Of a DNA stretch of 64,000 bases, positions 33,308 through 41,454 are shown one piece after another. The notes beneath the pieces were generated by a model. The model was not told the DNA's origin. It saw only the letters and a program-made list of their open reading frames with translations, and searched no databases. Within the stretch, counting starts at the first letter, position 1. Each line of letters starts with the position of its first letter. This stretch comes from Alteromonadaceae bacterium 2753L.S.0a.02. GTDB lineage: Bacteria > Pseudomonadota > Gammaproteobacteria > Pseudomonadales > Cellvibrionaceae. The stretch is taken from contig VISH01000002.1 of assembly GCA_007827375.1 (NCBI GenBank), positions 1,265,001 to 1,329,000 on the forward strand, written 5' to 3'. Made by a program: the position numbers and the translations under genes.

Positions 33308-35425
33308 ATGTACGCCATTTACCTGGTTTTTACACTGCTCTTTCTTTGGTTTTGTATTTCTGGGGGCACTCTGGTCGTTGCGCGTTTGGGCGCACACTAT
33401 GCTATTGCGCGTAGCCTTGCAATCGTGGTGTTTGTAACGCTGTTTTTCTTTGTGGAGCATTTCATTGGCTTGGGTCGGCTGCATTGGCTGTTGCCGGTAT
33501 TACTTGCTGCAAGCGGTTATGTCTATTGGAAAAACAAAGAGACTGTTCGTTCGCAAGCGTTTGTTAATTCAGAGTTGATCTTTGCTGCGGCATTTCTTTA
33601 TGCCTTTATGTGGCGTTTCAGTTTCCCTTCAATAACACCATCGTCGGAGCGCTTAACCGACTTGTTTTTTATCAGCAATTATTTACAGGGGGTTACCCTA
33701 CCGCCGCTCGACAATTGGAATCCACCGCATAGGTTCGATTATTACTATGCCTTTCAGCACTATGGAGCTGCGCTTATGGGCCGTGTTTTCAATTTTGGCC
33801 CGGGCACCAGCTACAATATCGCGTTTGGCTTGCTGGGGGCTTTGCCTCTAACTTTGGGGGTGTACATTGCCGGGCGGGTTATAGCGTTGGTTCCGGGCGG
33901 TGATCTTAAGCGGAATAGTTTGATTGTGTTGTTTATTGCAACCATCGCGTTTGGTGGTACCGGTTTATCGCCGCTCCTGAAACTGGCATTTAACGGACCA
34001 GATAAATCTGAGTACGTTAAACCGGGTATGAACGTTGGGGTAAAAAAACAGGCGATAGATCGCTATCGCTCTGCTCAGGCAAATCATTCACGCGACCATA
34101 TTATTGGCGCGGTACGTTTTATTGGCAGTGATCGCGACGTTTCATTTGCCAGTAAAAGTACCAATACGACGTCCCTGGCGCCGCTTCTTTTTCCGGAAAC
34201 AAGCGGCGGAGTTAAAGGCAAGAAAATGGTGTTGCCCGCCGAAAACCTCGGCTACCAGTATTTTTTAGGTGACTATCACCCCACTGTGGGAGGCTTTTTT
34301 CTTTTGATGCTGGCGTTGGCGCTGATTTTTTCCGTAGTGAATTTTGACAAAGCCTCTCCAGCGATTAGCCTGCGTTGGCAGCGATTGGTTCAGGCAGGCC
34401 TGACGTTCACTGTACCGCTAATGCTTATTACCAACACGTGGACGCTTCCCTTATTAGTGATCCTCATTTTGGGTTGGATGATCTTTTCGTGGTTCGCCAA
34501 ATACCCCATACATTGGGTCTGGCTGCTCGGTGGTGGTGTTGCGGGCACCTTTCTCATTTATCCGTTTTTGGTCGACTTCCTGTCTGGGTCCCTGCCAACG
34601 CCGGTTAAATTTGTTCAAAGCTACGCTCACACGCCGGCGTCACGATTTTTAGCCATGCATTGGCCCATACTGTGTTTGTTGGCAATGGGTTTTTGGGAGG
34701 GTAGAACGCGCCGGGTTGCCTGGTATTTCAGCGCGCTCTGGTTGTTTTTGCTGATACTCTCCGAAGTCATATACATTGATGACCCTACAGGAGATCACTT
34801 CGCACGTACCAATACAGTTATGAAGTGGTGGGGGTGGATACACGTGGGCGTATTCGCCACTCTAGGGGCCCTGCTGTTGTCTTCCGTTACAAAATGGTTG
34901 CGCTGGGTTTGTGTGGCGGTGATGATTTCTGTGAGTGGTGCCGCAGGTTATGATTTATTCACTTACTACGCGTATTCGGGTAAGTATTACGCAGGGCAGT
35001 TGCATGGTCATGGTTGGTACACCAACAACGCGACCAATCGCCAAATGTTTGAGTACCTCGAGGACGCTCCGCAGGGGGTTGTTCTTGAAAGTATCCTCGA
35101 CAACGCGTACTCGAACACCAGTTTATACGGCATATTTAATGGCAAGCCAGTATTGCTGGGCTGGCCTTCGCACCTTCGTACCTGGCATGGCGATGTGCCA
35201 CGCGTATGGATAATGAAGGAGGAAATCGACAAATTCTACAAGGGCGAACTGCCCAGCCCTCTGGCATGGCTAAGGGGTAATCAGGTTCGATATATCGTGT
35301 TTGGTCCTAAAGACAATGATAAACTGTTTGAAGCTATTCACGAGAAGATCAAAGGTGAATTTGCCTGGTATGAATTCGAGCATTCCCGACGCCGACACAC
35401 AGGAATTTGGGTGCGTGTGGATTAA
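33308..35425 (+). CDS. DUF2298 (Chlor_Arch_YYY) polytopic membrane protein, predicted GT-C glycosyltransferase
   Basis: This 705-residue protein has many membrane helices and the family signature DYYYAFQHYGAALMGR (about 144-160), preceded by LTDLFFISNYLQGVTLPPLDNW. A second characteristic segment, GYQYFLGDYHP, is at about 315-325. The family is common in Chloroflexi and archaea and rare in gammaproteobacteria; it is placed in the GT-C fold, but its reaction is not established. The C-terminal part (about 560-705) is soluble and periplasmic in character, with text such as DNAYSNTSLYGIFNGKPVLLGW. It lies 12 bp after the ALG10-like gene and 40 bp before a GT2 gene. Confidence 0.8.
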   Translation: MYAIYLVFTLLFLWFCISGGTLVVARLGAHYAIARSLAIVVFVTLFFFVEHFIGLGRLHWLLPVLLAASGYVYWKNKETVRSQAFVNSELIFAAAFLYAFMWRFSFPSITPSSERLTDLFFISNYLQGVTLPPLDNWNPPHRFDYYYAFQHYGAALMGRVFNFGPGTSYNIAFGLLGALPLTLGVYIAGRVIALVPGGDLKRNSLIVLFIATIAFGGTGLSPLLKLAFNGPDKSEYVKPGMNVGVKKQAIDRYRSAQANHSRDHIIGAVRFIGSDRDVSFASKSTNTTSLAPLLFPETSGGVKGKKMVLPAENLGYQYFLGDYHPTVGGFFLLMLALALIFSVVNFDKASPAISLRWQRLVQAGLTFTVPLMLITNTWTLPLLVILILGWMIFSWFAKYPIHWVWLLGGGVAGTFLIYPFLVDFLSGSLPTPVKFVQSYAHTPASRFLAMHWPILCLLAMGFWEGRTRRVAWYFSALWLFLLILSEVIYIDDPTGDHFARTNTVMKWWGWIHVGVFATLGALLLSSVTKWLRWVCVAVMISVSGAAGYDLFTYYAYSGKYYAGQLHGHGWYTNNATNRQMFEYLEDAPQGVVLESILDNAYSNTSLYGIFNGKPVLLGWPSHLRTWHGDVPRVWIMKEEIDKFYKGELPSPLAWLRGNQVRYIVFGPKDNDKLFEAIHEKIKGEFAWYEFEHSRRRHTGIWVRVD

Positions 35426-35465
35426 TCCGGGCACCCCAACCCAGAATTAGAAGCCAGGATTTAGT

Positions 35466-36419
35466 ATGACTGAAACAGCAGCGGCTCAGAAAAAATTATC
35501 ATTGTTGGTACCAATGTACAATGAGTCTGAGGTAATCCCCGTATTTTTTGAGACCGTTTATAAGGTGTTGGAATCTGTCTCATTGGAAATTGAGTTTATT
35601 TGCGTAAATGACGGTTCCAAAGATAACACTCTGGCGTTGTTAAAGAGTTACGCAGAGAAAGATTCGCGAATTAAAATCATTTCCTTTTCCCGAAATTTTG
35701 GCAAAGAGCCTGGTATGACCGCAGCGCTGGATTACGCCACTGGTGATGCCATTATCCCTATCGACGCCGATCTGCAAGATCCACCCGAGTTGATTTTGGA
35801 GATGATCGAAAAGTGGCAACAGGGCTACGATGTTGTCTATGCAAAACGCGCTTCCCGTGATACCGACAGCGTATTAAAGCGCAACACCGCCAAGTGGTTT
35901 TATTCCCTATTCAATCGCATGAGCGACACTGATATACCTCCTAATGTGGGCGACTACCGACTCATGGATAAAAAGGTCGTGGATGTTATTCGCAAACTTC
36001 CCGAAAAAGACCGTTTCATGAAAGGCTTATTCTGCTGGCCGGGGTTTAAGAATACCACGCTCGAATTTGAACGCCCGTTACGCGCCGAGGGTGAAACGAA
36101 ATTCAACATGTGGAAACTCTGGAATTTCGCCATATCGGGTATTGCCTCGTTCAGCACCATGCCAATTCGCATGGGAATCTATGTCGGCTTGCTAATTTCG
36201 GCTGCATCTTTTGTGTATGCCCTTTTTATTATTACCAAAACCGCAGTTTTCGGTGTAGATGTCCCTGGTTACGCATCCATAATGGTTGTGGTTCTGTTTT
36301 TAGGCGGTATCCAATTATTCTTTATGGGATTGATGGGCGAATACATTGGCCGTATTTATAAGGAAGTTAAAAACCGACCCTTGTACGTGGTTGAAGAAGC
36401 AATCAATTTTGATGAGTAG
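35466..36419 (+). CDS. GT2 polyprenyl-phosphate glycosyltransferase (GtrB/DPM1-like)
   Basis: This 317-residue protein has a GT-A domain with LVPMYNESEVIPVFFETV, FICVNDGSKD and the metal-binding DADLQDPPE, then an amphipathic segment and two C-terminal membrane helices (about 231-255 and 265-290). This order is that of GtrB, YfdH and ArnC, which transfer a sugar from a nucleotide to undecaprenyl phosphate on the cytoplasmic face. The likely product is Und-P-glucose or a related sugar. The following gene, 12 bp downstream, is GtrA-like and would flip it; the two GT-C genes upstream would consume it. Confidence 0.9.
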   Translation: MTETAAAQKKLSLLVPMYNESEVIPVFFETVYKVLESVSLEIEFICVNDGSKDNTLALLKSYAEKDSRIKIISFSRNFGKEPGMTAALDYATGDAIIPIDADLQDPPELILEMIEKWQQGYDVVYAKRASRDTDSVLKRNTAKWFYSLFNRMSDTDIPPNVGDYRLMDKKVVDVIRKLPEKDRFMKGLFCWPGFKNTTLEFERPLRAEGETKFNMWKLWNFAISGIASFSTMPIRMGIYVGLLISAASFVYALFIITKTAVFGVDVPGYASIMVVVLFLGGIQLFFMGLMGEYIGRIYKEVKNRPLYVVEEAINFDE

Positions 36420-36431
36420 CCCGTTTTGGAT

Positions 36432-36842
36432 ATGGTGATTTCATTTGTAAAACAACGGATTTCCCGCGAGCTCGTTTATCAGCTAGCGGTTTTCGGAGTT
36501 GTGGGAGTGAGTGCGACTCTGACGCATTATTTCGTCGCACTTTTCTCTCACGAATGGGCGCAGGTTGCCCTTTACTACGCCAATATCATGGGATACTGCG
36601 CGGCGGTTGCAATCTCGTATTTTGGGCACGGTAAGTTGACCTTTCGCCGAGAGCTGAATTGGCCTGTGTTTCTGAGGTTTGCGATTGTTTCTCTAACCAC
36701 GCTAGGCTTGAGTGAATTGATATTGTTAGCATTGGAAACATGGCTTGCAGTTTCCCATCGAATTTCCCTGGCGGTAGTGGTGTGTACCATACCAGTGATT
36801 ACATTTCTTTTGAGTAAGCTTTGGGTTTTTCGAAAGAGCTAG
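36432..36842 (+). CDS. GtrA-like flippase protein
   Basis: From ATG 36432 this 136-residue protein has four membrane helices and the GtrA family text YQLAVFGVVGVSATLTHY near the N-terminus and SYFGHGKLTFRR in the middle, with a C-terminal LLSKLWVFRKS. GtrA proteins are thought to move polyprenyl-phosphate-linked sugars to the outer face of the inner membrane. The neighbouring GT2 gene is the usual GtrB partner. The earlier TTG at 36426 is in frame but less likely. Confidence 0.88.
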   Translation: MVISFVKQRISRELVYQLAVFGVVGVSATLTHYFVALFSHEWAQVALYYANIMGYCAAVAISYFGHGKLTFRRELNWPVFLRFAIVSLTTLGLSELILLALETWLAVSHRISLAVVVCTIPVITFLLSKLWVFRKS

Positions 36843-36850
36843 GAGCGCTG

Positions 36851-37390
36851 ATGAATGCGGTGTTGATCGTTTATGCTACGGTTGATGGTCACACAAAAAA
36901 AATCAGCTTCAGCCTTGCCAGAAGCTTCCAAACGTTTGGGTTTACAACTCAGGTGGTGTCGGTTGAAAAGTTGACGGGCGCTGATATTCAGGCTGCTAGT
37001 CATATAATAATAGGTGCGAGTATACGTTACGGCAGGCATCACAAACTCGTTTATGAATTGATCGAGAAATATCGCAAGGCATTGGTCCAAAAGAATGCCG
37101 CCTTCTTTTCTGTCAATCTCGTTGCCCGAAAACCAGAAAAGCGCGATCCGTACACGAATCCCTATACTAAAAAGTTCCTGCAAGAAGTGCACTGGCGTCC
37201 TGCTTGCGCAGCGGTATTTGCCGGGCGATTAAATTACCGCATCTATTCTTTTTGGGATAAGCATATGATTCGATTCATTATGTGGATTACCCACGGCCCA
37301 ACGGACCCCACAACAGATATCGAGTTTACCGATTGGCCTCAAGTAGAAGCATTTGCGCAAACCGTTGCTCAGCTTAACAAAAACAGCTAA
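36851..37390 (+). CDS. hemG: Menaquinone/quinone-dependent protoporphyrinogen IX dehydrogenase (HemG)
   Basis: The start ATG 36851 has AGGAG directly upstream. This 179-residue flavodoxin-like protein begins VLIVYATVDGHTKKI (FMN phosphate loop) and includes GASIRYGRHH and the long-chain insertion and C-terminus typical of HemG, MIRFIMWITHGPTDP and IEFTDWPQVEAFA. It oxidises protoporphyrinogen IX to protoporphyrin IX at the inner membrane with electrons going to quinone. Although 8 bp behind the GtrA-like gene, it has no evident part in glycosyl transfer. Its end overlaps the convergent transglycosylase gene by 4 bp. Confidence 0.92.
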   Translation: MNAVLIVYATVDGHTKKISFSLARSFQTFGFTTQVVSVEKLTGADIQAASHIIIGASIRYGRHHKLVYELIEKYRKALVQKNAAFFSVNLVARKPEKRDPYTNPYTKKFLQEVHWRPACAAVFAGRLNYRIYSFWDKHMIRFIMWITHGPTDPTTDIEFTDWPQVEAFAQTVAQLNKNS

Positions 37391-37968
37391 CGCCAATATT
37401 TAGACCACACGTTAATTACTTTGTGGGAATAGGTGTAGCGCCCGAAACTACCGTTGTAACGCGCCAAAGCATTGGCCCAATGACCATTTTCTTTATCGAG
37501 ATAGTGTTTAAGGATGGTGCAGCCGTATTGCAAGTTGGTTTCTAAATCGATCAAGTTGTCGGATTCCCGACCTATTTCCTGCTTCCAAAAAGGCATAACC
37601 TGCATCATACCTTGGGCGCCAACACGCGAAACCGCGTATGGATCGAATAGACTTTCAACGTGTATGACCGCCAAAACAAACTCCGGTGGTAGCCCCACCT
37701 GTTTTGCAGCTTTGTGCACTTCTTTAAGAATGTACAAGCGCTTCTGGGGTTCTTTTACATATTTCGAGAGAACCGTAGACTTTTGTAATAGCCAAACTTC
37801 AGCATCGTATTTATCGTGAAAGCTGTGCGCTTGCGCAATAGTAGTCTTGAGTTTTTCACGCAGTTCAGCATCAATTTCAGGCTGTGCCTTGGAGGCTATT
37901 GCTGGCATTACGGAAAGTATTGCCAGCAGAAATCCTCCTTTAAAAACAATGCTTTGCCAGCGCATCAC
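37387..37968 (-). CDS. Lytic transglycosylase (SLT domain)
   Basis: This 193-residue exported protein has a signal peptide (about 1-25, ending IASKA) and a C-terminal SLT domain with the catalytic glutamate in VIHVESLFDPYAVS (Glu near 106), then GAQGMMQVMPFW and ALARYNG, the standard lysozyme-like motifs. It cleaves murein glycan strands in the periplasm. No LysM or lipobox is present. The gene overlaps proS by 4 bp on the same strand, so both are probably on one transcript. Confidence 0.92.
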   Translation of the reverse strand: MMRWQSIVFKGGFLLAILSVMPAIASKAQPEIDAELREKLKTTIAQAHSFHDKYDAEVWLLQKSTVLSKYVKEPQKRLYILKEVHKAAKQVGLPPEFVLAVIHVESLFDPYAVSRVGAQGMMQVMPFWKQEIGRESDNLIDLETNLQYGCTILKHYLDKENGHWANALARYNGSFGRYTYSHKVINVWSKYWR

Positions 37969-39689
37969 GATTGCAATTTGGATTTGATAAATTCGACGAT
38001 TGTGGATGCAGCTACATCCTGACTGTCGGCATCCCGGCGACCCTTGTATTCAATGCTATCGTTTTCCAGGCCTCTATCTCCAACCACAATGCGGTGAGGT
38101 ATACCAATAAGTTCAATATCGGCTAGCATCACACCCAAGCGAGCTTTAGATTCATCCATAAATAAAACGTCGACGCCAGCGTTTTTCAACTCGTTGTAGA
38201 GTGCTTCGCATTTTTCAGCCACTGCAGGAGATTTGTGCATATTGATCGGCACAATAGCCAATTGGTGAGGAGCTATACTTTCAGGCCAGATAATGCCGTT
38301 ATCGTCATGATTTTGCTCGATCGCCGAAGCAACAATGCGGGAAACGCCAATGCCGTAGCAGCCCATGATCATGGTGGTGTCTTTGCCGTTTTCGTCGAGC
38401 ACCGTTGCTTTCATGGCTTCTGAGTATTTTTTACCAAGCTGAAAAATATGGCCAACTTCAATGCCGCGTTTTATTTCCAGTTTTCCCTTGCCATCTGGGC
38501 TGGGATCGCCCACTAGGACATTGCGAATATCTTCAACGCTGGAGTAGATGGCGGAGCTATTCCAGTTCGCATTGTGCAGATGATAGTCTGTTTTATTAGC
38601 GCCACACACGAAGTCGGCACACGCTGCGGCCGATCGATCTGCTATCACGAGAATATCGAGATTAACGGGGCCCAGAGAGCCTACCTCTGCACCCAGTTCC
38701 TTTTTGATCCGCTCTTCGGGAGCGAAGCACAAGGGATCGGCGACACCGGGTAATTTAGCGGCTTTGATAGCGTTGAGGGTGTGATCGCCGCGAAGCACCA
38801 GGGCCACCAAAGGCGGCACCTCATTATCTTCCGCTTCGCCGAGCACGACCAATGTTTTGAGTGTTTTTGCGGTAGCTACCTTGAGGAAGTCTGCCACTGC
38901 CTCGATAGACTTAATACCCGGCGTGTGAACTTCTTCGCTTTCCTGATGGGTGGCAACTTCGGATGTAGGGGCCAGAGCCTCTGCAAGTTCTACATTCGCG
39001 GCGTAGCCGCTGTCAGTGCTAAAGGCGATATCGTCTTCTCCGCTCGCCGCGAGTACGTGAAATTCATGCGAACCCGACCCTCCGATTGAGCCGGTGTCCG
39101 CTAGTACAGGGCGATATTCCAGGCCGATACGATCGAAAATATTGCAATAAGTTTGGTGCATTACATCGTAGGTTTGCTGCAGAGATTCCTGAGAGATATG
39201 AAAAGAATAGGCATCTTTCATCATAAATTCGCGTGCGCGCATTACGCCAAATCGCGGCCGGACCTCATCGCGGAATTTGGTTTGAATTTGATAAAAATTT
39301 GCGGGCAATTGCTTGTAGCTTTTAACTTCATTGCGAATGAGGTCGGTAATTACTTCTTCGTGTGTCGGCCCGAGGCAAAACGCCCGATCGTGGCGGTCTT
39401 TGATGCGCAGCAGTTCCGGGCCGTATTGCTGCCAACGACCGGATTCCTCCCAAATTTCCGCCGGCTGAACAACGGGCATTAGCACTTCCTGTGCTCCGGA
39501 TTTATCCATTTCTTCTCGAACAATTCTCTCAACCTTGCGCAGTACCCGCAGGCCCAAAGGTAGCCAATTGTAGAGGCCGGAAGCCATCTTACGAATCAGA
39601 CCTGCACGTAACATGAGCTTGTGGCTGATCACCTCTGCGTCTGCGGGAGTTTCTTTTTGAGTGGCAATTAAGTACTTACTAGCGCGCAT
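37965..39689 (-). CDS. proS: Prolyl-tRNA synthetase, bacterial type with editing domain
   Basis: This 574-residue enzyme charges tRNA-Pro. Class II motifs are visible: motif 1 with SGLYNWLPLGLRVLRKVERIVREEM, motif 2 with FRDEVRPRFGVMRAREFMMKDAYSFH, and motif 3 with GCYGIGVSRIVAS. The insertion (about residues 225-405) is the editing domain that hydrolyses Ala-tRNA-Pro, as in E. coli ProRS, and the C-terminus is the HGTP anticodon-binding domain. Length is normal. It is divergent from the HIT gene and upstream of the lytic transglycosylase gene. Confidence 0.97.
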   Translation of the reverse strand: MRASKYLIATQKETPADAEVISHKLMLRAGLIRKMASGLYNWLPLGLRVLRKVERIVREEMDKSGAQEVLMPVVQPAEIWEESGRWQQYGPELLRIKDRHDRAFCLGPTHEEVITDLIRNEVKSYKQLPANFYQIQTKFRDEVRPRFGVMRAREFMMKDAYSFHISQESLQQTYDVMHQTYCNIFDRIGLEYRPVLADTGSIGGSGSHEFHVLAASGEDDIAFSTDSGYAANVELAEALAPTSEVATHQESEEVHTPGIKSIEAVADFLKVATAKTLKTLVVLGEAEDNEVPPLVALVLRGDHTLNAIKAAKLPGVADPLCFAPEERIKKELGAEVGSLGPVNLDILVIADRSAAACADFVCGANKTDYHLHNANWNSSAIYSSVEDIRNVLVGDPSPDGKGKLEIKRGIEVGHIFQLGKKYSEAMKATVLDENGKDTTMIMGCYGIGVSRIVASAIEQNHDDNGIIWPESIAPHQLAIVPINMHKSPAVAEKCEALYNELKNAGVDVLFMDESKARLGVMLADIELIGIPHRIVVGDRGLENDSIEYKGRRDADSQDVAASTIVEFIKSKLQS

Positions 39690-39765
39690 GGTATTCCTTC
39701 GTTTTATTGGAGCAGTTTGATTTAAAGGAGTATTCTAAGGCGACAGGCATGAATGAGGAATAGTT

Positions 39766-40230
39766 ATGTTTAAACTCCATCCACAGCTGCAGCAAGATAC
39801 GGTTCCTGTAGGTCAGTTTAAGTTGTCGTTGGTTCTTCTGCACCGCGATGCCAACTACCCTTGGTGTGTTCTAGTGCCAAAACGCTCTGGTATTCGGGAA
39901 ATTCACCATTTAAGTGAAGACGATCAAATTCAATTGATTCGCGAATCCAGCCACTTGTCGGAAGTAATGACCTCCTTGTTTGCTCCAATCACCATGAACA
40001 TTGCGTCGCTGGGCAATATTGTGCCGCAACTGCATGTGCATCATGTTGCGCGATACGAAGGGGATGCCGCCTGGCCGGCTTCTGTTTGGGGGGTAAAACC
40101 TGCTATTGCATATACGGATGCCGATTTGTTGCATCGCCTTGAGCGGCTTCAGGCATCATTGGTTGGTGAAGGTTTTGAAGCGCATTCTGAGGTGGATGAA
40201 AGTGGTAGCTCTGCGGGCTTCACTCCCTAG
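39766..40230 (+). CDS. HIT family protein
   Basis: This 154-residue protein has the histidine-triad motif LHVHHVAR (about 88-95) followed by DAAWPASVWG, as in the short HIT proteins of Pseudomonas and relatives. HIT proteins are nucleotide hydrolases or transferases that use the middle histidine as nucleophile. The substrate is unknown. It is followed by a strong terminator at 40248-40276. Confidence 0.9.
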   Translation: MFKLHPQLQQDTVPVGQFKLSLVLLHRDANYPWCVLVPKRSGIREIHHLSEDDQIQLIRESSHLSEVMTSLFAPITMNIASLGNIVPQLHVHHVARYEGDAAWPASVWGVKPAIAYTDADLLHRLERLQASLVGEGFEAHSEVDESGSSAGFTP

Positions 40231-40247
40231 TGTGTTGCTCTTTAAAC

Positions 40248-40276
40248 AAAAAAGCCCGCGTTTGCGGGCTTTTTTT
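40248..40276. terminator. Bidirectional Rho-independent terminator
   Basis: A 12-bp stem (AAAAAAGCCCGC / GCGGGCTTTTTT, 4-base loop) with T-runs on both strands lies between the convergent HIT and HU-like genes. Confidence 0.92.
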
Positions 40277-40298
40277 GTTCTTTTGGGAGCTGTTGCTA

Positions 40299-40718
40299 TT
40301 ACTCAGCCATTTCCTTGAGTTTCTTCAGGGGGCGCAATTTAATCTGAATGCTGGCAGGCTTAGCGGCGAACATTGTTTCCTCTCCAGTAAAGGGGTTGAT
40401 GCCTTTACGGGCTTTGCGAGCGGGTTTCTTAACCGTCACAATCTTAAACAAACCGGGCATTACGAACTCACCGCAGGCGCGCTTCTTAACATGGCCTTCG
40501 ATAATGTCGGTTAGCTCATCGAGCACAGCAGTTACCTGCTTGCGCGATAATTCAGTGCTCTCAGCGATCTGATTCAGTATTTGAGTTTTTGAAAAGCGTT
40601 CCTTAATAATTGCAACCTTTTTTGCTGCAGGTGCTGCTGCGGCTTTTTTGACGGGTGCTTTTTTAGGGGCGGCTTTCTTTGCTGGGGCTTTTTTTGCTGG
40701 AGTTTTACGTGCGGCCAT
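40299..40718 (-). CDS. HU-family DNA-binding protein with Lys/Ala/Pro-rich N-terminal tail
   Basis: ATG 40718 (AGG eight bases upstream) gives 139 residues. The first 40 residues are histone H1-like repeats of the PAKKA type; the rest is an HU/IHF-fold domain with FSKTQILNQIAESTELSRKQV and the beta-arm GEFVMPGLFKIVTVKKPARKARKG. HU proteins bend and compact DNA; the basic tail would add non-specific binding. Similar two-part proteins occur in some proteobacteria. The 388-bp stretch upstream (40719-41106) is AT-rich and carries the promoters of this gene and of the fmdB-like gene. Confidence 0.88.
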   Translation of the reverse strand: MAARKTPAKKAPAKKAAPKKAPVKKAAAAPAAKKVAIIKERFSKTQILNQIAESTELSRKQVTAVLDELTDIIEGHVKKRACGEFVMPGLFKIVTVKKPARKARKGINPFTGEETMFAAKPASIQIKLRPLKKLKEMAE

Positions 40719-41017
40719 AGTCAACCTCGTTTTATTTTATTTGGGAAGTAAGGAGCATCGAGTGGTTTCACAAATGGCACACTTAGAGCAACCTTGCTGT
40801 TGCCAAGCAACCCTACCTACCCGCGCTTGGCAATATATATAGTTTATTCCAACCAACGCATCAACAAAAAAATACTGTATATAAGTACTTTTTTGCTATT
40901 TTGTCCAAAAATAGCCCAGAGATTGCGTTCCAGAGGCGGGTGTATTCACTCAGTGAATTGAATACTGTAGATTCATCCCCAAATTGACGACTTCTTCATC
41001 AATACAAAAGGGTGGGG

Positions 41018-41023
41018 TATAAT
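41018..41023 (+). promoter_or_regulatory. Consensus -10 upstream of the fmdB-like gene
   Basis: A perfect TATAAT lies 84 bp before the ATG at 41107. The matching -35 position (TTCATC, 40995-41000) is weak; a TTGACG at 40984-40989 is too far away. The assignment rests on the -10 alone. Confidence 0.5.
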
Positions 41024-41106
41024 GCCCCGCTTTTTTTAAGGTCGGGTCGTCACTGGCGGCCTTTAGCGGCTAAATTTGGGTCATTCCGGTGTAGGTAGTA
41101 ACGAAT

Positions 41107-41418
41107 ATGCCAATCTATGAGTATCGTTGTGAAGACTGTGGTCACGAGTTAGAAGCGTTGCAAAAGATCAGTGATGCGCCGCTTGTCGATTGCCCTGAGT
41201 GCCAAACGGCAAGCCTTAAGAAAAAGGTGTCTGCAGCCGCTTTCCGCTTGAAGGGTGGTGGCTGGTATGAAACCGATTTTAAGTCGGGTAAAAAGAAGAA
41301 CCTGGCGGGTGATCAAAAAGACTCGTCGAAAGCAAAATCTGAGAACGCCGATGGGGCTTCTAAGAGTAAGGCCAAGGGTGAATCCACCAGTAAAACCACT
41401 ACTGGCGCGAAAAAGTAA
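41107..41418 (+). CDS. FmdB-type zinc-ribbon protein
   Basis: This 103-residue protein has an N-terminal zinc ribbon MPIYEYRCEDCGHELE...DCPECQ with two CxxC knuckles (Cys8, Cys11, Cys30, Cys33), as in the FmdB regulatory family, followed by a Lys/Ser-rich disordered tail. Its place directly before aspS is common in gammaproteobacteria. The role is unknown; FmdB was first named as a regulator of formamide/amide utilisation genes. Confidence 0.9.
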   Translation: MPIYEYRCEDCGHELEALQKISDAPLVDCPECQTASLKKKVSAAAFRLKGGGWYETDFKSGKKKNLAGDQKDSSKAKSENADGASKSKAKGESTSKTTTGAKK

Positions 41419-41454
41419 ACCTGGTCGAAACTAACAAATCAACAGGAAAACATC

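Noticed and set aside
40875..40890. LexA-like half site (CTGTATATAAGTACTT) upstream of the HU-like and fmdB-like genes
   Set aside because: The second half lacks the required ACAG; AT-rich promoter DNA gives such matches by chance.
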